A stretch of 64,000 bases of DNA, taken from the NCBI GenBank assembly GCA_035222895.1, contig JAVYIG010007506.1, positions 37,148-101,147 on the forward strand. The letters run 5' to 3'. The stretch's first letter is position 1; the number at the start of each line of letters is the position of its first letter. Made by a program: the position numbers and the translations under genes. Below the pieces are notes generated by a model. The model was given only the letters and a program-made list of their open reading frames with translations, ran no database searches and was not told the origin of the DNA. This document shows, piece by piece, positions 46,664 through 58,883 of the stretch. Source of the DNA: Strongylocentrotus droebachiensis. Taxonomy: Eukaryota > Echinodermata > Echinoidea > Camarodonta > Strongylocentrotidae.

Positions 46664-46774
46664 CCATATATATACACAGAGTTTGGCTAACTTCGTTCAG
46701 ATGGATTTAATGTGGCGTGTTCGTCTTTTGTCCGACTCGAACCGGGTTGGCCAAGCTCTGTATAATATATACAG
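46664..46774. repeat. Short imperfect inverted repeat
   Basis: ATATATACACAGAGTTTGGC pairs with GGCCAAGCTCTGTATAATAT, with a stem of about 30 bp and a central loop. Possible MITE remnant. The next 400 bp (46775-47193) show no gene. Confidence 0.45.
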
Positions 46775-47193
46775 TGCGTACCAAATACAAAAATGTACCC
46801 AACTTCGGTATAGCTTCTAATCAAACAGAATATGTGACCTTGGTAAAGGGTGACTCATATTCTGTCTGATACCGTTTCCTAATGGTGCTGCAACGCACGA
46901 CTGAGCTGCATGCTTTTCAAAAAGTATTGTCAAACTGATCCTCTTGTATCAAGTTCGTGCTTAAGCAATTAATGTGGGTCAAAAGCCATTGGGCCTATGT
47001 GTGTGTTATCTCATTCCAAAAAACAATTGCTCACTTATTTACATTGACTATAATGTATTTGAAAAGAATATGTGTAAATTAATATCAAGTAATCAACTCA
47101 AACTCAAGGAAATGCTTATTTCAAGCAAATTTCTTTTCGTTTTAATGATTCCAATCTTGACCTCATTCGCATCCCTTGTTCTCGCAAACGAAT

Positions 47194-47328
47194 AATAGGG
47201 ACTTTTAGATTTGCACGTCGACATGGTGGACTGATACGTGTGACGTCCTTTTAAGGCTGCCTTCAAGTTAAAAAGACGTCACACGTAGCAGTCCACTATG
47301 TCGACGTGCAAATCTAACAGTCCCTATT
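47194..47328. mobile_element. Palindromic MITE upstream of PLSCR copy B
   Basis: The ends AATAGGGAC and GTCCCTATT are inverted. The arms match along almost the whole length (AGATTTGCACGTCGACAT, GGTGGACTG, CGTGTGACGTC), leaving a loop of about 30 bp. Confidence 0.75.
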
Positions 47329-47394
47329 GTACGCATTTGACAACGTGGTCAATATAACCATCGAAAAATGGCCCGGAATAAGATATGCTAATTA

Positions 47395-47460
47395 CGATCC
47401 TGCCTCGCAGTCGATACCACGTGACTCAGAGCTGTGGACCAATCACAACGGTGTATCCGT
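47395..47460 (+). promoter_or_regulatory. Possible PLSCR copy B promoter
   Basis: Within 70 bp there is an E-box CACGTG overlapping an AP-1-like TGACTCA (ACCACGTGACTCAGAG) and a CCAAT box (GACCAATCACA), 50-100 bp before the first coding exon. GTATCCGTAAGAAAT could be a donor of a short untranslated exon. Purely motif-based. Confidence 0.35.
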
Positions 47461-47507
47461 AAGAAATATATTTGTATTATTATATCCCATGTTTTCTTTC
47501 TTTATAG

Positions 47508-50500
47508 CAACCACCACCACCACCACCGATGGCAATGAACCCCGTGGGGACCCAGCCGGGGAAGCCCCCTGTTAATTGGATGCCCGCCCCTCAGGTAGCC
47601 GCTCCCCAGGGGTGCCCACCAGGTCTGGAATACCTCACCCAAGTCGACCAGCTGCTCGTTAACCAGATCGTCGAGCTTTTCGACACGAAATGTATGATAT
47701 TTAGTAGGCCTAGTTTCACCTGATTTGATTATTTACTTCTAAAATCGGTTCATGATAAATAAAATACAAAAGGTGTGATGTATTATGATTCACTTGATTT
47801 GATTATTTGCTTCGAAAATCAGCTCATTGTGAAGATAGTCTGAATGCACATGTATAGATCTAGTGTTTATAAATGGGTGAGTTAAATAATAATTCGAGTT
47901 TACAGTTCTTAACCAACGATTTCTTTAACGTTAGTGCGAACCAATAACACTTTTAATTTACTCGTAATGATTGATTAGTTGTCACCAATTATAGTGTCAT
48001 TTAACAGGGCCAACCCTAACCCTGATCAGCTCTTGTTATTTGGAGGCTCCACTTATCGAATGCATAATTATTAGGCTCATTCGCATACGCACAGACACGC
48101 ACACGCACAAACACCAATTAGTAAGATTTGGATCGTGATTCAAATCTCACTATTTTGCAACCGTTTATATTCCAGAAAAAAAATCTCACCTCACGCAAAA
48201 CTCTTGGCCAAATAATCGCGATTGTTTTAAAAAAAGAATCGCACTTTTAGTGAGATCTTTTTGGTTCACACACATACGAAAAAGGGTGAGATTCTAATCG
48301 CGATTCAAAAATCGATTTCCCGATGTCACTGATTTGTCTGTGTGTGAATCCGACTATTGCCATGCTGAAATACAATGTACCTTGAACTTATTGGAGTAAA
48401 TAAATGCATGAATGATACAATATACGACAAATAAATGAAGTATTAATCTAGAAGCATATTTGAGTGGTATAGGACCTAGCAAATCATAATCGAGACTTTT
48501 TACTTCTTGTACCATCTCAGACAATTATCCTTTTATTTGTTTCCTGTTCGTTTTTTGTTGTTGCATCATTGCCGTTTATCGTTACTGATTTCAATCATTT
48601 CTTTGCAGTGTGCGGCACTGGAGTTAAGTTGACCAACAGATATGCCATCAAGAACAGTTTGGGACAACAAGTCTACTTTGCTCACGAAGGTATAGACACC
48701 TTATGTATCTTTTTAATGAAAATAAAAATAGTGTAATATCCTCGAATTCTCACTCCAAAGTCTTCTCTCAAATTGAATATAGATTGCTTATTAACGACGC
48801 GCGAGACGCTCCGCTGTTTTGCATCTTTACAGCGATGGACATGTATGATCTTAGTTAGACAAGTCAATCATAAAATGAATGTGACTTTTATCAATAATTA
48901 TGAACATTATTAATATCATCTATATATTTAAAACTTGGACGTGACAGTGCTGTTAATACTATATTCTACTTTTGTTTGAATTTACAGAATCAGGTTTCGG
49001 ATACCAGCGTGGTTTCATCATCCATATCACGGATAACAGCCAACAGGTATGCCTTTTTTTCGTCAGATGTACTTCTGCGTCACTCCTCGTCTGTCACACC
49101 CAAATTTTCACACCCAACTTTTGTCATAACTTTTTAAATTCTGTCACGTTGGTATCGTGACACATCCACATCTTGTCACACTCTGATTCATTTCACACCC
49201 CAATTTTAACACATTCTCCTTTTCAACGTTCAGTTTCCGTCGCATATTGACATGTATGTTCTAACACAATTGTTCCCCCCCCCCCCAAGCCTTCTTTTGT
49301 CACACCCTTCTTTTGCCACATCCTCGTCCATCACATCTCTAATTATTTTGTCACACCCCACAATCGTCCAAATCGTTAATGTTAGTGTGGAAGCCAACGT
49401 AAGTTTGGAATCTATATCACGGATAACAGCCAACAGCTAGGTGTGACAACTATTTTGGTAGAGGTCACTCCTGCGTTAATCATCTGTTACAACTAACAAT
49501 ATTCCCACCCTATTATGCCAAAAACCCATTCCGTCACACGTTATTCTGTCACATAATGAAAAAATGAAGAATGAAAAATTATTAATGAAAAATCACGTTC
49601 TTAGCTGACGGTGTGTGATGTAATTGTTATCGGTATAACCAGGGAGGTGAAAGAACAGGAGGCGAAACTCTTGTAATTTATTCAAACGCATTCTTGAGTT
49701 CTAAAGCGTAACAATGGGATGTGTAACATTCCACTTGGCTTTGAAGTTCCATGCTCCGAACCGCGCTTCCACTGCGGGGAATTTCGGAAGCCAGGCACCA
49801 TTTTTACATTTATTACAAAATATTAAATTACCGGCAAAATTACAGTGTAAATTAAAAACTTTATATGGGAATTTTATTGGGAATAGTGCATCAAACAAAT
49901 TTTCAAATTTAGAACTCCGTCCTGCCTTTAAATTGTGTGCCAGAGTTGGTAAAAGAAAAATTACATCCTGTCAAAAACTCAATATTTTAGGATGATGCGC
50001 TAATTTGTGCATGCTTTAATGTCCCGTTATTTGATCCATGATTTACAATCTTCAATAACATTAAGTTTGCTAATGCGTGTTTTCGCGTGTTTTTTGTATT
50101 TTTCAAGTTTAAAAAAGAATGAAATTACAGAAGTTTGTGTTCGCTTGTTCTCCTCTTTACACATTCAACAATGGATGATAAATCATTGGAAGGGACAGCG
50201 AACAGTTGCTGTGATACCATTTTCTGATGTAGGAATTCTAAATCCTAAAATTTCATGCGCTCTTTTATCTCACCACCTGGTCAACAGCTGCAGATTAGCG
50301 CATAACTTTCCGGCGGCTTGGAGCATGGGGTCAAAGGAGAACGGCTTGATTCAAGTCCTTCTCTATCACGTCCCTGGTATAACGAGCAGAAGGTGGAAAT
50401 TAGTCACTGATCTAGCACAATAACTCTTCTATCGGCTAATTATATAAAACGTGATGAGACATCCTATGTGGTACCCTGTTAAACCAGCATTGACGTATCG

Positions 50501-53500
50501 ACGAACAGTAACCAATTTTTCATTTTGTTTGCCTTTCTTGCGTCAATATTTGACCCGGTGCAGGAGGTGATGCGTCTCGTCCGTGAATTCAAGTGCTGCG
50601 CTATTGGCTGTGGATGGTGCGCCAACAGCGATTCATGTTCCTTCGAAGTCAAAGTAGAAGCTCCCGTCGGAAACGTTGTCGGATACGTCAAGCAATCGTA
50701 AGTGCTTTTAAGTTGACGCAACTATCTCCCCATGTGTGACGTTATTATGATTCTCAAAATTGTTTTAGGCATCTATTATAGTATGACAACTTGAAGCTTT
50801 GGCTTTGAATTTTGTTTACTAGGGTCAGTTAGGTTTAAAAAGTGGTTTGTGTAACACATAGCACGGAAGCGTCGTTGTTGCTGACGTAAGATTCCGTCAG
50901 TGACTGGCGCGGTCTTTGATGCGCCAATGTGAAAGTTATTTTGTACATAGAGTGAAAACAAAATGGGATGTAGACTTAATACAATCGTGGCGTATGATTA
51001 AAGTTACTAGCTTGCTTAGCGCAGGAAGTAACGCATTCGAAATGATGCCTCATGCGCAACGGCGTTATGCTCGATTTTCCGAAGATGGATAATTCCGAAC
51101 ACAAACATTTTCTACACTATTTGTGGATTCAGTAAGCTGGAAGTGAAATAAGGAATTTAAAATCGCAAATTTGTTGTACTTATCTGAAGGTTCAAAATAT
51201 TTAATCTTAAGATTTAAAGGATTTCAATATATTTACCATTGATTGTTCCTCTTTTTTGTCAATTAAAGAGAAAAATGAATTCCTACCTATATTACGATGA
51301 TAATACATAATTCGGCTCTGACTGCAAATGCTGCATCTGTATAACAATGAGCTGTGGCTCTAATAATAAAGGCAACCGTATGCTATTTATGAATGTATAT
51401 TGATGAAGGTGTATGTTATTAGTGAAGGCGATAGTACATATTATCAGTGGTTGATTGACTCTCGTCTCAATCCCTTTCTCTCTCATTCTGCTGATCTAAC
51501 CTCCTTTTTTCTAGAGCTTTTGTAACCATTCATTTTCCCTTTCTATCTTTTTTAAATTTTATTGCATTTTACTTTTTTTCTCCATTTTTTGCTCTCTTTT
51601 ATTTTTTTCCCAAAAAATTTCATAATTTTGTTGCTACACATTTTTTAATTTATTAATTTTACTTTGTTCAAGATATATTGTAAAACAGCATCTGAGGAAC
51701 TAATACTTCAACAAGCTCTGCTTGTAATTAGTTCCTCTTTTCTCGTGCTATTACTATTGTATTTGTCGTTTCATTGTATATTTTTTGTAATATTCATTGT
51801 ATTATGTTTTGCATGAGAAATAAAATCATTTGAATCATTGAATAATTGCACAATAAGTAATGTTATTTTCAGACAATATAACTTAGGGCCCAAGTTTGAT
51901 ATCCTTGATGCTGAGAGGAGGCCTGTTGTCAAGATTAAGGGACCCTTCTGGTTGTGTCAAGACATCTGTTGCCAAGGAAATATCGAATTTGATGTAAGTT
52001 TCAACCAAGACCAGCCAGTCATTGTTTCTTCTTCACTTTAAAGATAAACTTGAGTTCTGGTTAAAAAAAAAAAAAAAGGGAATTCTCACAGAATCAAACG
52101 AAACTTACACTGAATGTTCAAGATTACAAATAAATGTCAGTTGCCCAACAATTTTGGTAGAAAATGTATACTGGCTGAGTAATGAGCATTGAAAGATAAG
52201 GAAATCAAGGTCAGTAGGCCCGACACCATTTTGTGAAGTCCCATATACATCTTTCTGTGTACAGTGCTTGTTACTTTACCAAGACTGGGCCAAATTTATT
52301 ATGATATCGATGACTCCAGAACCTTGCAGTTCACACCAATACTTATATGATACATGTCATGATCAACTTTTTTGATCCATTCCACACCTTTTCTTTCACA
52401 ATGCAATCGAATGACCAGAACTCAACTTTATCTTTAACTTCAGTTTCTTTTTTTAAATATATAGAGGGATTAAGAGGGTAATAAAAGTGATTGTTCCAAA
52501 GGAGGAGCATCACGTACATCATATCTTTTCTTTAGCGACTGCAGAACATACCAATTTCCTTTGTTTTTAAGGAATATGAATTTAAAGTTCTAGCTTTGAT
52601 GGAGTTCAGTCAATGATTTGCAAACAATGCCAATGCCTATATTCTATAAACAATTCAGAATTATATTTTTGATAATATCAAAATGACAGTTCTGACGACT
52701 ATAATTCAACGTACATTTGCGCACCTGTGTGTGGAGTTATAACTCCATTTTGTTATGCCAGGTTTCTTTATATTGTTAAATACCAAGATATTTTAAGTGC
52801 ATTCTGCTTTAAGTTTTGTTTTCTCCCTAAGATTAAAGGAATGATTAGAGCCCTCCTGGACGTAACATGAATATTTTCCTGTAGTTTGTAACTTTTGCTG
52901 AATGTTTACTGAGTAAAGTCAAGTAAACAGATATACTCTGAATTTGTTTATACCCGAAATATGAGCAGAATTAACCTCTTTTACTTCATCATCGTGACCA
53001 GTATTCTCATGTGTCCCTGATCCATCGTCCGTTTGCAGGTCTTTACTGGTGACATGGCCACGACAATTGGAAAGGTTTTCAAGCATTGGCCCGGATGTTG
53101 CAAGGCTGCATGGACCGACGCCGATAACTTTGGTGTGACATGTAAGTTACCGGGAAAATTGCGAATTAAAGACCGTCAATACTACTGGGTCAGTAGGGAT
53201 TAGACCACCCAGCCAGGTCACTGGCAGGTTGCTATCTCATCAACTCAGCTCTCAACTAACATAAGAAAAAGAGGATCATGGGGGACCAACAGGCACCGAT
53301 TTGGGAAGTTTTTTTTATATATGTAGAGGGAGCAAGTAGCTATAAGTAGGACAGTGGGGCTTTCATGTTATAGATTTTACCATTTAAAGAATTGGAAGAA
53401 CCTGAAGCCACAGTTCCAGAAAGCACATTTAATAATAGGCCTACAGTTCCATTCGTTTCCTTTATCAGAAGAAAATCTACCAGATTAATTGCATAAACAT

Positions 53501-56500
53501 TTTTTGATTGTCATATTCAGTGCCTGTGTTGGTTTTACTCAGTTTAACCAGGCTGAATGCAAAATCCTGATCCGGATGTGTATGAACAAAACAAAACAAA
53601 ACAAAAATCTTATTTGTACAAATTTGCGCCTCTCAACATATTTAGTACCAAATGTAAAAATACGAAATGCATATTCAAGGGTGATTTTTGTACGTTTTGA
53701 TGAAGGATTTATTTAGATTGTTTTCCATACTGTTTTTTCCAAAACATTTTTTCGTTTTTTCGTTTTTTCCATCATAAATTTTCTTTTTATATATATTTTG
53801 TTATACCGTATACATTGTAAAATCAATAAAACATATTAGTAAAACAGTTGCATATGGATGCAAGACTTCTGAACTGGGCCCGTAATAGACCAGTGATTGT
53901 TATGTGCGTACTCTACCTCAATTATGTAAAGCCCGAAATTAGTATCCTTAACTTGCACTATTAAATGCAAAATTCAGTGATACCTAAGGCAATTCCTCGC
54001 ATTTAATTGCCATAGCTTCTATATTATAAGCATCCATTAATCAAAGTTTGATGATGTGTTCTCATTATCCAATTTTAGTCCCCGCTGACCTGCATGTAAA
54101 CGTGAAGGCGACTCTTTTGGCGGCTGTGTTCCTCATTGTAAGTTGTATATTGATACTCATCCTTCACCAAAAGTTGCATGCATGTTTATCGTGTGGACAC
54201 GTATTATGTCACTTGTGTTTTAATAGCATGATTGGTAGTAAATGTGCTCTGTTTCCTTCGAGTTAAAAAGACATTACTCATTCTATTGTAAATATACATG
54301 AGTTAACACACTTCTGGTTCTCAGCAGAGAATATTTTGGCAATAAATGAGAATTTAACATTTTTGTTTGTCAAATTAGTTTACTGATTCCTCTATATCTT
54401 TCATTCTTCCTTAATAATCTTTAAAAGTGGCGTATCCAGAAATTGGTAATGGGGGGGGGGGGGTACAAAGGCTTCTCCTCCCTCCGATATGCCAGTGTTT
54501 ATATTGGTGATGAAGTTAAATATTTCTTCCTTATAACAAAGGGAAGATAATACACGTACACACAATTCCACTTTTCCAGAGTCTGACATTTTGAAGGCAG
54601 CCCAAAAAGTTTGACTTGTATGAATCGTAGCCTATCTCTTCACATTTATTTTATTTTAGTCCCTCTAGATATATTTTCCCCTGTTAACCTCTTTGGTCCT
54701 CCCCCTCCCTCCCTCTCCCCTCCCCCTATCATTATATCTCTACCTCTCTTTCTATCATCTATATCCCTCTTTCTTTTCCCCTCGCTCTTCCTCTCTCTCT
54801 CTCTCTCTCTTTCTCCCCTCTCTCTTTGCCCCTTTCTCGATCCCCCTCTCTCTACACCTCTTTTTCTACAACCCTCTCTCTCCTCCCCCATTCCCCCCTC
54901 TTTCTCTCTCTGCCCCTCTTTCGACCCCCGCTCCCTCTCCTCATATCCACGTAGACAAGGCATGTATTATGATTTGATGAGTGTTCTAACTTGCATGTTT
55001 GATTTCATGAATATTTATTATTTTGATACATCTTAGTAGTGTTGTTTGGTTTTTCTTTCTCTTTAGTATTATTAATCATTTATCTTTTCCTTCATTGTAA
55101 TCTCTCTCTCTCTCTCTCCCTATCTCTCTCTCTCCATGGCTCTCTTTCACATTTGTCTTGTGTACTTCGTGTAGGACATCATGTTCTTCGAGGGGTCAAG
55201 ACAATAACAACAACTAAATAAAAGGTAAAGTTCTACTAACTAACTTGGAGGGACTAACTTGGAGGGAAACATTGGGACATGGAGAGGAATGGCGATGCAA
55301 TAGTGTACTAAGGTGGCAGAAAACAGAGATGTATAGAAAAATGTTGCAATTAACCTCCGAGATTGGAGAAGATACCTTGACAGCTAAAAAAAAAAGCTCT
55401 AAACTTCATTCTGCGACATGTCTTTCATAACTCAATTCTCTATAGGCCATTTACACTTGGGTCCAATCGTCTTCATCTTGCTAACATCGCGACTAACTAG
55501 GTTATAATAGTCTGAATGGGTCTGATACCTTATATCCACCATTGGTTTGTTTTTGCCGGGGAACTGTCTTTTCTTGTCTATAGTCGGTCATTTTGATCTC
55601 AAAATAATACCATTGTGTCACAAAAAAGCTCTTTCTGTTCTTACCAAGTTCGAACTAGAATTGACATCTTGCAGTGCAAATGTCATGATTAAGCCTATTA
55701 TATAAGTACAGTCAAACTTGTCTTAGTGGCCACCTCTCTATAAAGGCCACTTGTCTGTAGAGACCGTGTGTAGTAAATGGGTAGGCCCTACAACATGGTA
55801 GGAATCCTTTTGGCGCCTCAAGGGATTGGGTCGGGAGCTCGGTTACAGCCGGGGTTTGTGGGTGCTGGACTCGCCCACAATAATGCACCGTTATTAAGCG
55901 CGGCAACTCTGTGACGAATCTTGCAAACTCCCCTCCAAAGATAATTATCAATCGTACATGTACCCTAAATATAACTGTTGCAAATATGTGTCTATATATT
56001 AACCCCTGTATGGAAGAAAAAAAACGTATCATGTCGTCAATAACGCAGAAAAGAAAAGTTTATGAAATTTCATGTATACAGGGCAAATTGGAGAGGACCT
56101 CGCAAGATATGTCACAGTGTTGCCAATTTGTGTTTGATTAATCCCAACTTCAACATTATTCATAACTGTTCTACTTATAATCTGATATTGCATGAACTTT
56201 CACTTATTTGTTTCTCTATTTGATTGCTTTCATTAAAGCCTACCAGTATCAGGTTGGACTTCCCCTTTAAGTGTATTTATCGTTTGTAGCGTTAACATGG
56301 TTAAGATTTCAACTTTTAATTGTAAGATATGAGTTTAATATAAGATGTCATTTCGTTTTGGTTTAAAAAATAAAGGCAATCTAGCTGCCCAAATTATAAA
56401 GCTGATCGTTGGGAGTTCCGAACTCATGAGGGGAGCTTGGGAGGTGCAGCCCCAGCCCGAGCCCCTCCTTGAACTCCTAGCGAAAGGGCTGATCTAAGGA

Positions 56501-56663
56501 GGTTAACGGCGTCCGCCCCCCCCCCACACACACACAAAATAAGTAATTAAGAATTAGGTGTTGATCTAAAATTAATTTAGATGTGCATTTATTCGACAAA
56601 AATTCTGCAATATTAATTTGTATCCATCGCCAGACCCAGTAATGGTGATCACTAATGATTACA

Positions 56664-56694
<31 letters not shown>

Positions 56695-56755
56695 CCGACT
56701 TTTTGTGCAGGATTTCATGTTCTTCGAGAAAGCAAATAACAACAACAATAATTAA
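47508..56755 (+). CDS. PLSCR: Phospholipid scramblase, copy B (complete)
   Basis: Exons 47508-47691 (ATG 47529), 48609-48689, 48988-49046, 50564-50697, 51873-51993, 53039-53141, 54079-54137, then 55175-55207 or 56711-56755. From ATG 47529 this gives 254 residues with the distal last exon or 250 with the proximal one; phases agree throughout. The N-terminus is Pro-rich, then [19 protein letters not shown], a scramblase hallmark. The calcium motif [12 protein letters not shown] is intact and is followed by the C-terminal membrane segment. Compared with copy A, exon 48988 lacks 18 bp that encode the CMRQCC cysteines, exon 50564 has one extra codon, and CMCQ becomes WLCQ. No stops, so both copies look usable. 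An in-frame TAG precedes the exon's acceptor-like AG, supporting ATG 47529 unless an upstream coding exon exists. Confidence 0.9.
49413..49436 (+). pseudogene. Partial duplicate of a PLSCR exon inside the next intron
   Basis: TATATCACGGATAACAGCCA plus ACAG repeats the 3' part of the exon at 48988-49046, but the donor GT has become CT. It is absent from the equivalent copy-A intron. Confidence 0.55.
49638..50378. mobile_element. 741-bp TIR element in PLSCR copy B intron
   Basis: The inverted ends ACCAGGGAGGTG and CACGTCCCTGGT are flanked by ATA on both sides (49635-49637, 50379-50381). Copy A reads GGTAACGAGCAG through the empty site near 1863. Open frames inside (about 49714-49995, 50007-50423) have no recognised motif. 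Confidence 0.7.
52042..52433. mobile_element. TTAA-flanked MITE in PLSCR copy B intron
   Basis: The ends AGATAAACTTGAGTTCTGG and CCAGAACTCAACTTTATCT are inverted and flanked by TTAA (52038-52041, 52434-52437). The family is also found within 4048-4450, and in part at 32390-32615. Confidence 0.7.
53158..53372. other. Copy-B-specific intron insertion
   Basis: About 210 bp (AATTAAAGACCGTC to GCTTTCATG) lie between sequence that is contiguous in copy A near 4985-5010. The insert includes GACCACCCAGCCAGGTCACT. No terminal repeats were recognised. Confidence 0.45.
54700..55146. repeat. CT-rich tracts in copy B
   Basis: Counterpart of 6350-6862, shorter, with (CT)n at 54794-54814 and 55100-55146. 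Open frames over it are compositional. Confidence 0.8.
55175..55207 (+). other. PLSCR: PLSCR copy B alternative last exon 1
   Basis: After GTGTAG the exon reads [10 protein letters not shown] and TAA. It is three residues shorter than its copy-A counterpart because of a small indel; the old stop position survives downstream within CTAAATAAA (signal 55217-55222). Decay in the tail suggests weaker constraint than on the exon at 56711. Confidence 0.65.
56711..56755 (+). other. PLSCR: PLSCR copy B alternative last exon 2
   Basis: TTTTGTGCAG is followed by [14 protein letters not shown] and TAA, the same peptide as copy A exon 8402-8446. A (CT)n tract lies 10-40 bp upstream of the acceptor. Confidence 0.8.
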
Positions 56756-58883
56756 GACAGTCACCATCCAAGATTTCATCTCCGACATTCCTGCGTTCCT
56801 TGGTTTCAACTAACTTATTGACGTGTAAAATAGTAATACAATATAATAATGTATATATTGCATAATTATATTACATTAAATTTGATCATAGAACTTTCAA
56901 GATTTCATGTTGAAAAAAAAAATCATCTCAATAATGCATCTTGTGTCTATCGTGATTATGCCCATTAAGAAAAAAGGTTGGAAAATGATCTACTTTTGCA
57001 TCGTTTTTGGAATTAAATTTAGTTTGTACCAGACATTCAGTCATTCGAAATGATTTTTTTTTTTTCGCTTTTCAGATAGACAATCAGTGGGGCGAGATTT
57101 ATCACTTTTCATCTTTCGTAGTATCTTACTATGTATTCACCAATCTTACTTTTCCTTCTCATGACAAAATGTTATTTGCTTGCGGGGGTTAAGAGTGTAT
57201 CAGGGCTCTGGAAATATTAATAACATAATGAATTGAAGTCGTGTTTTATACTTGCATTTTTGCAGACGTAAAATGTACCTTTTGTAAATAGAGGCTGAGA
57301 ATTATAGGATGAATTCATCATGTATACTAACATAATATATAGTTTAGTTTTTTGTACGATTTTTTTCATCCACAACCATATCTTAATGATTTATGTTATG
57401 GTGTAACTCTTATGTAGCAAGGATATAATAATGTTATGAGGCTGCAAGGGAAGGTATACCGTTTATCATAAAAGACCATTTTTAATGTATTTCATACAGT
57501 TTGTTAATACATAAGTATTCTATGTTTTATATCAAATATCATCTCTTCAAATGAATATAATGAATGTAATCGTTGAATCATTGAACACTCGGACACCGTT
57601 TCCGTTTATAAATGATTTTGTTATGTTAGTGGGGTACGTTATTGAATTACGTCAGGGTAATATATTGGGGTGCACAAGTGGCACAACTCTATTATGTATA
57701 GACCAAGGCTGAATTGCTAAGAACTTTTAATAATTTGATTGCAAAGCTGTGCCTCAAGATTCATCTAAAATGGCAATGTATGCAGTGTCGTGCGAGTTTA
57801 ATTCAATTTGATTGTTCATTGTATCTATACCTGTATTTTATATAAATAATGGTTAATTCTCTAATCTCGTTTTATCTTTATAACACAAAAAACTTTAATT
57901 GATATTATATTATATTATATCCATGTAATATGTATTCTGCATATTTAGAGTAGGCATGTGCCTTAAATGCATTATACTCGCTTTGTCTTTCTGGTGTGGG
58001 ATTCAATTTAGTTTCGGAGCGCATCTTTATACACTGAGGCAAATGTACTCAATAAATAACGTCTTTCATATCGGTTTATATCCTACATACACAAGGCTTA
58101 CCTCCTTTGTGGTATGCTTAATTAAGCTAAAGATATGTGTATAATTACTTAACTTGCTTCAGTGTCATTTACAGTATGATTGCTCAAGCTGTACCGTTTT
58201 GACGCAGTGCTCACTGCACATATCCATCATTATTGCCTGACGCACAGGATGTGTCATTTTGAATGCGATATTGCTTGCGCTGATTGTCGAGCCCGTATAG
58301 AGTTAAATTCAAAGCAACAATTGCACTGTTAAGTGAGCGTTTACGTTATGTACCATAATTATCACCCGTACACGGTGCGTCAAAATGATGCGCTAGTCGC
58401 TGACGCACTCGTACGTCAGGCAAATGACACCTCGTGTGAAACGGGCATTGCCATGGGGCAACATCATGGTACATATGTAAAATCAATCTCGACAGTTTTT
58501 GTCATGCTTTAATTGTATTCATTTCTTCTTCCGTTCATGGTAAGGATTTTTACATAGCGAATAAAATTATATTGAATTGTTGTATAATCCATTTTTATCA
58601 TCATTTTTTTTTCTTTATTATTATTTTTTTTATAAAGTGAGAATTTAAATCACGAAAATCAATTCTGATGTTATTTGATCAAGGGGGTGTATAGTCTGAC
58701 TTTTCTTGTATATGAAAAGATTATGTATATACTAATAAAATAGTGTTCTTTTGTTGAAGATGTGAGTCCCGTCAAAAACTTTGCTTATTCCTGAACGAAA
58801 AGTGAGCTACTTCTTTTTTTAAACTTCATCTATTTTTACTAACGTACATTGACTGTATATGAGTGGAGGTGCATGTGGTGTGT

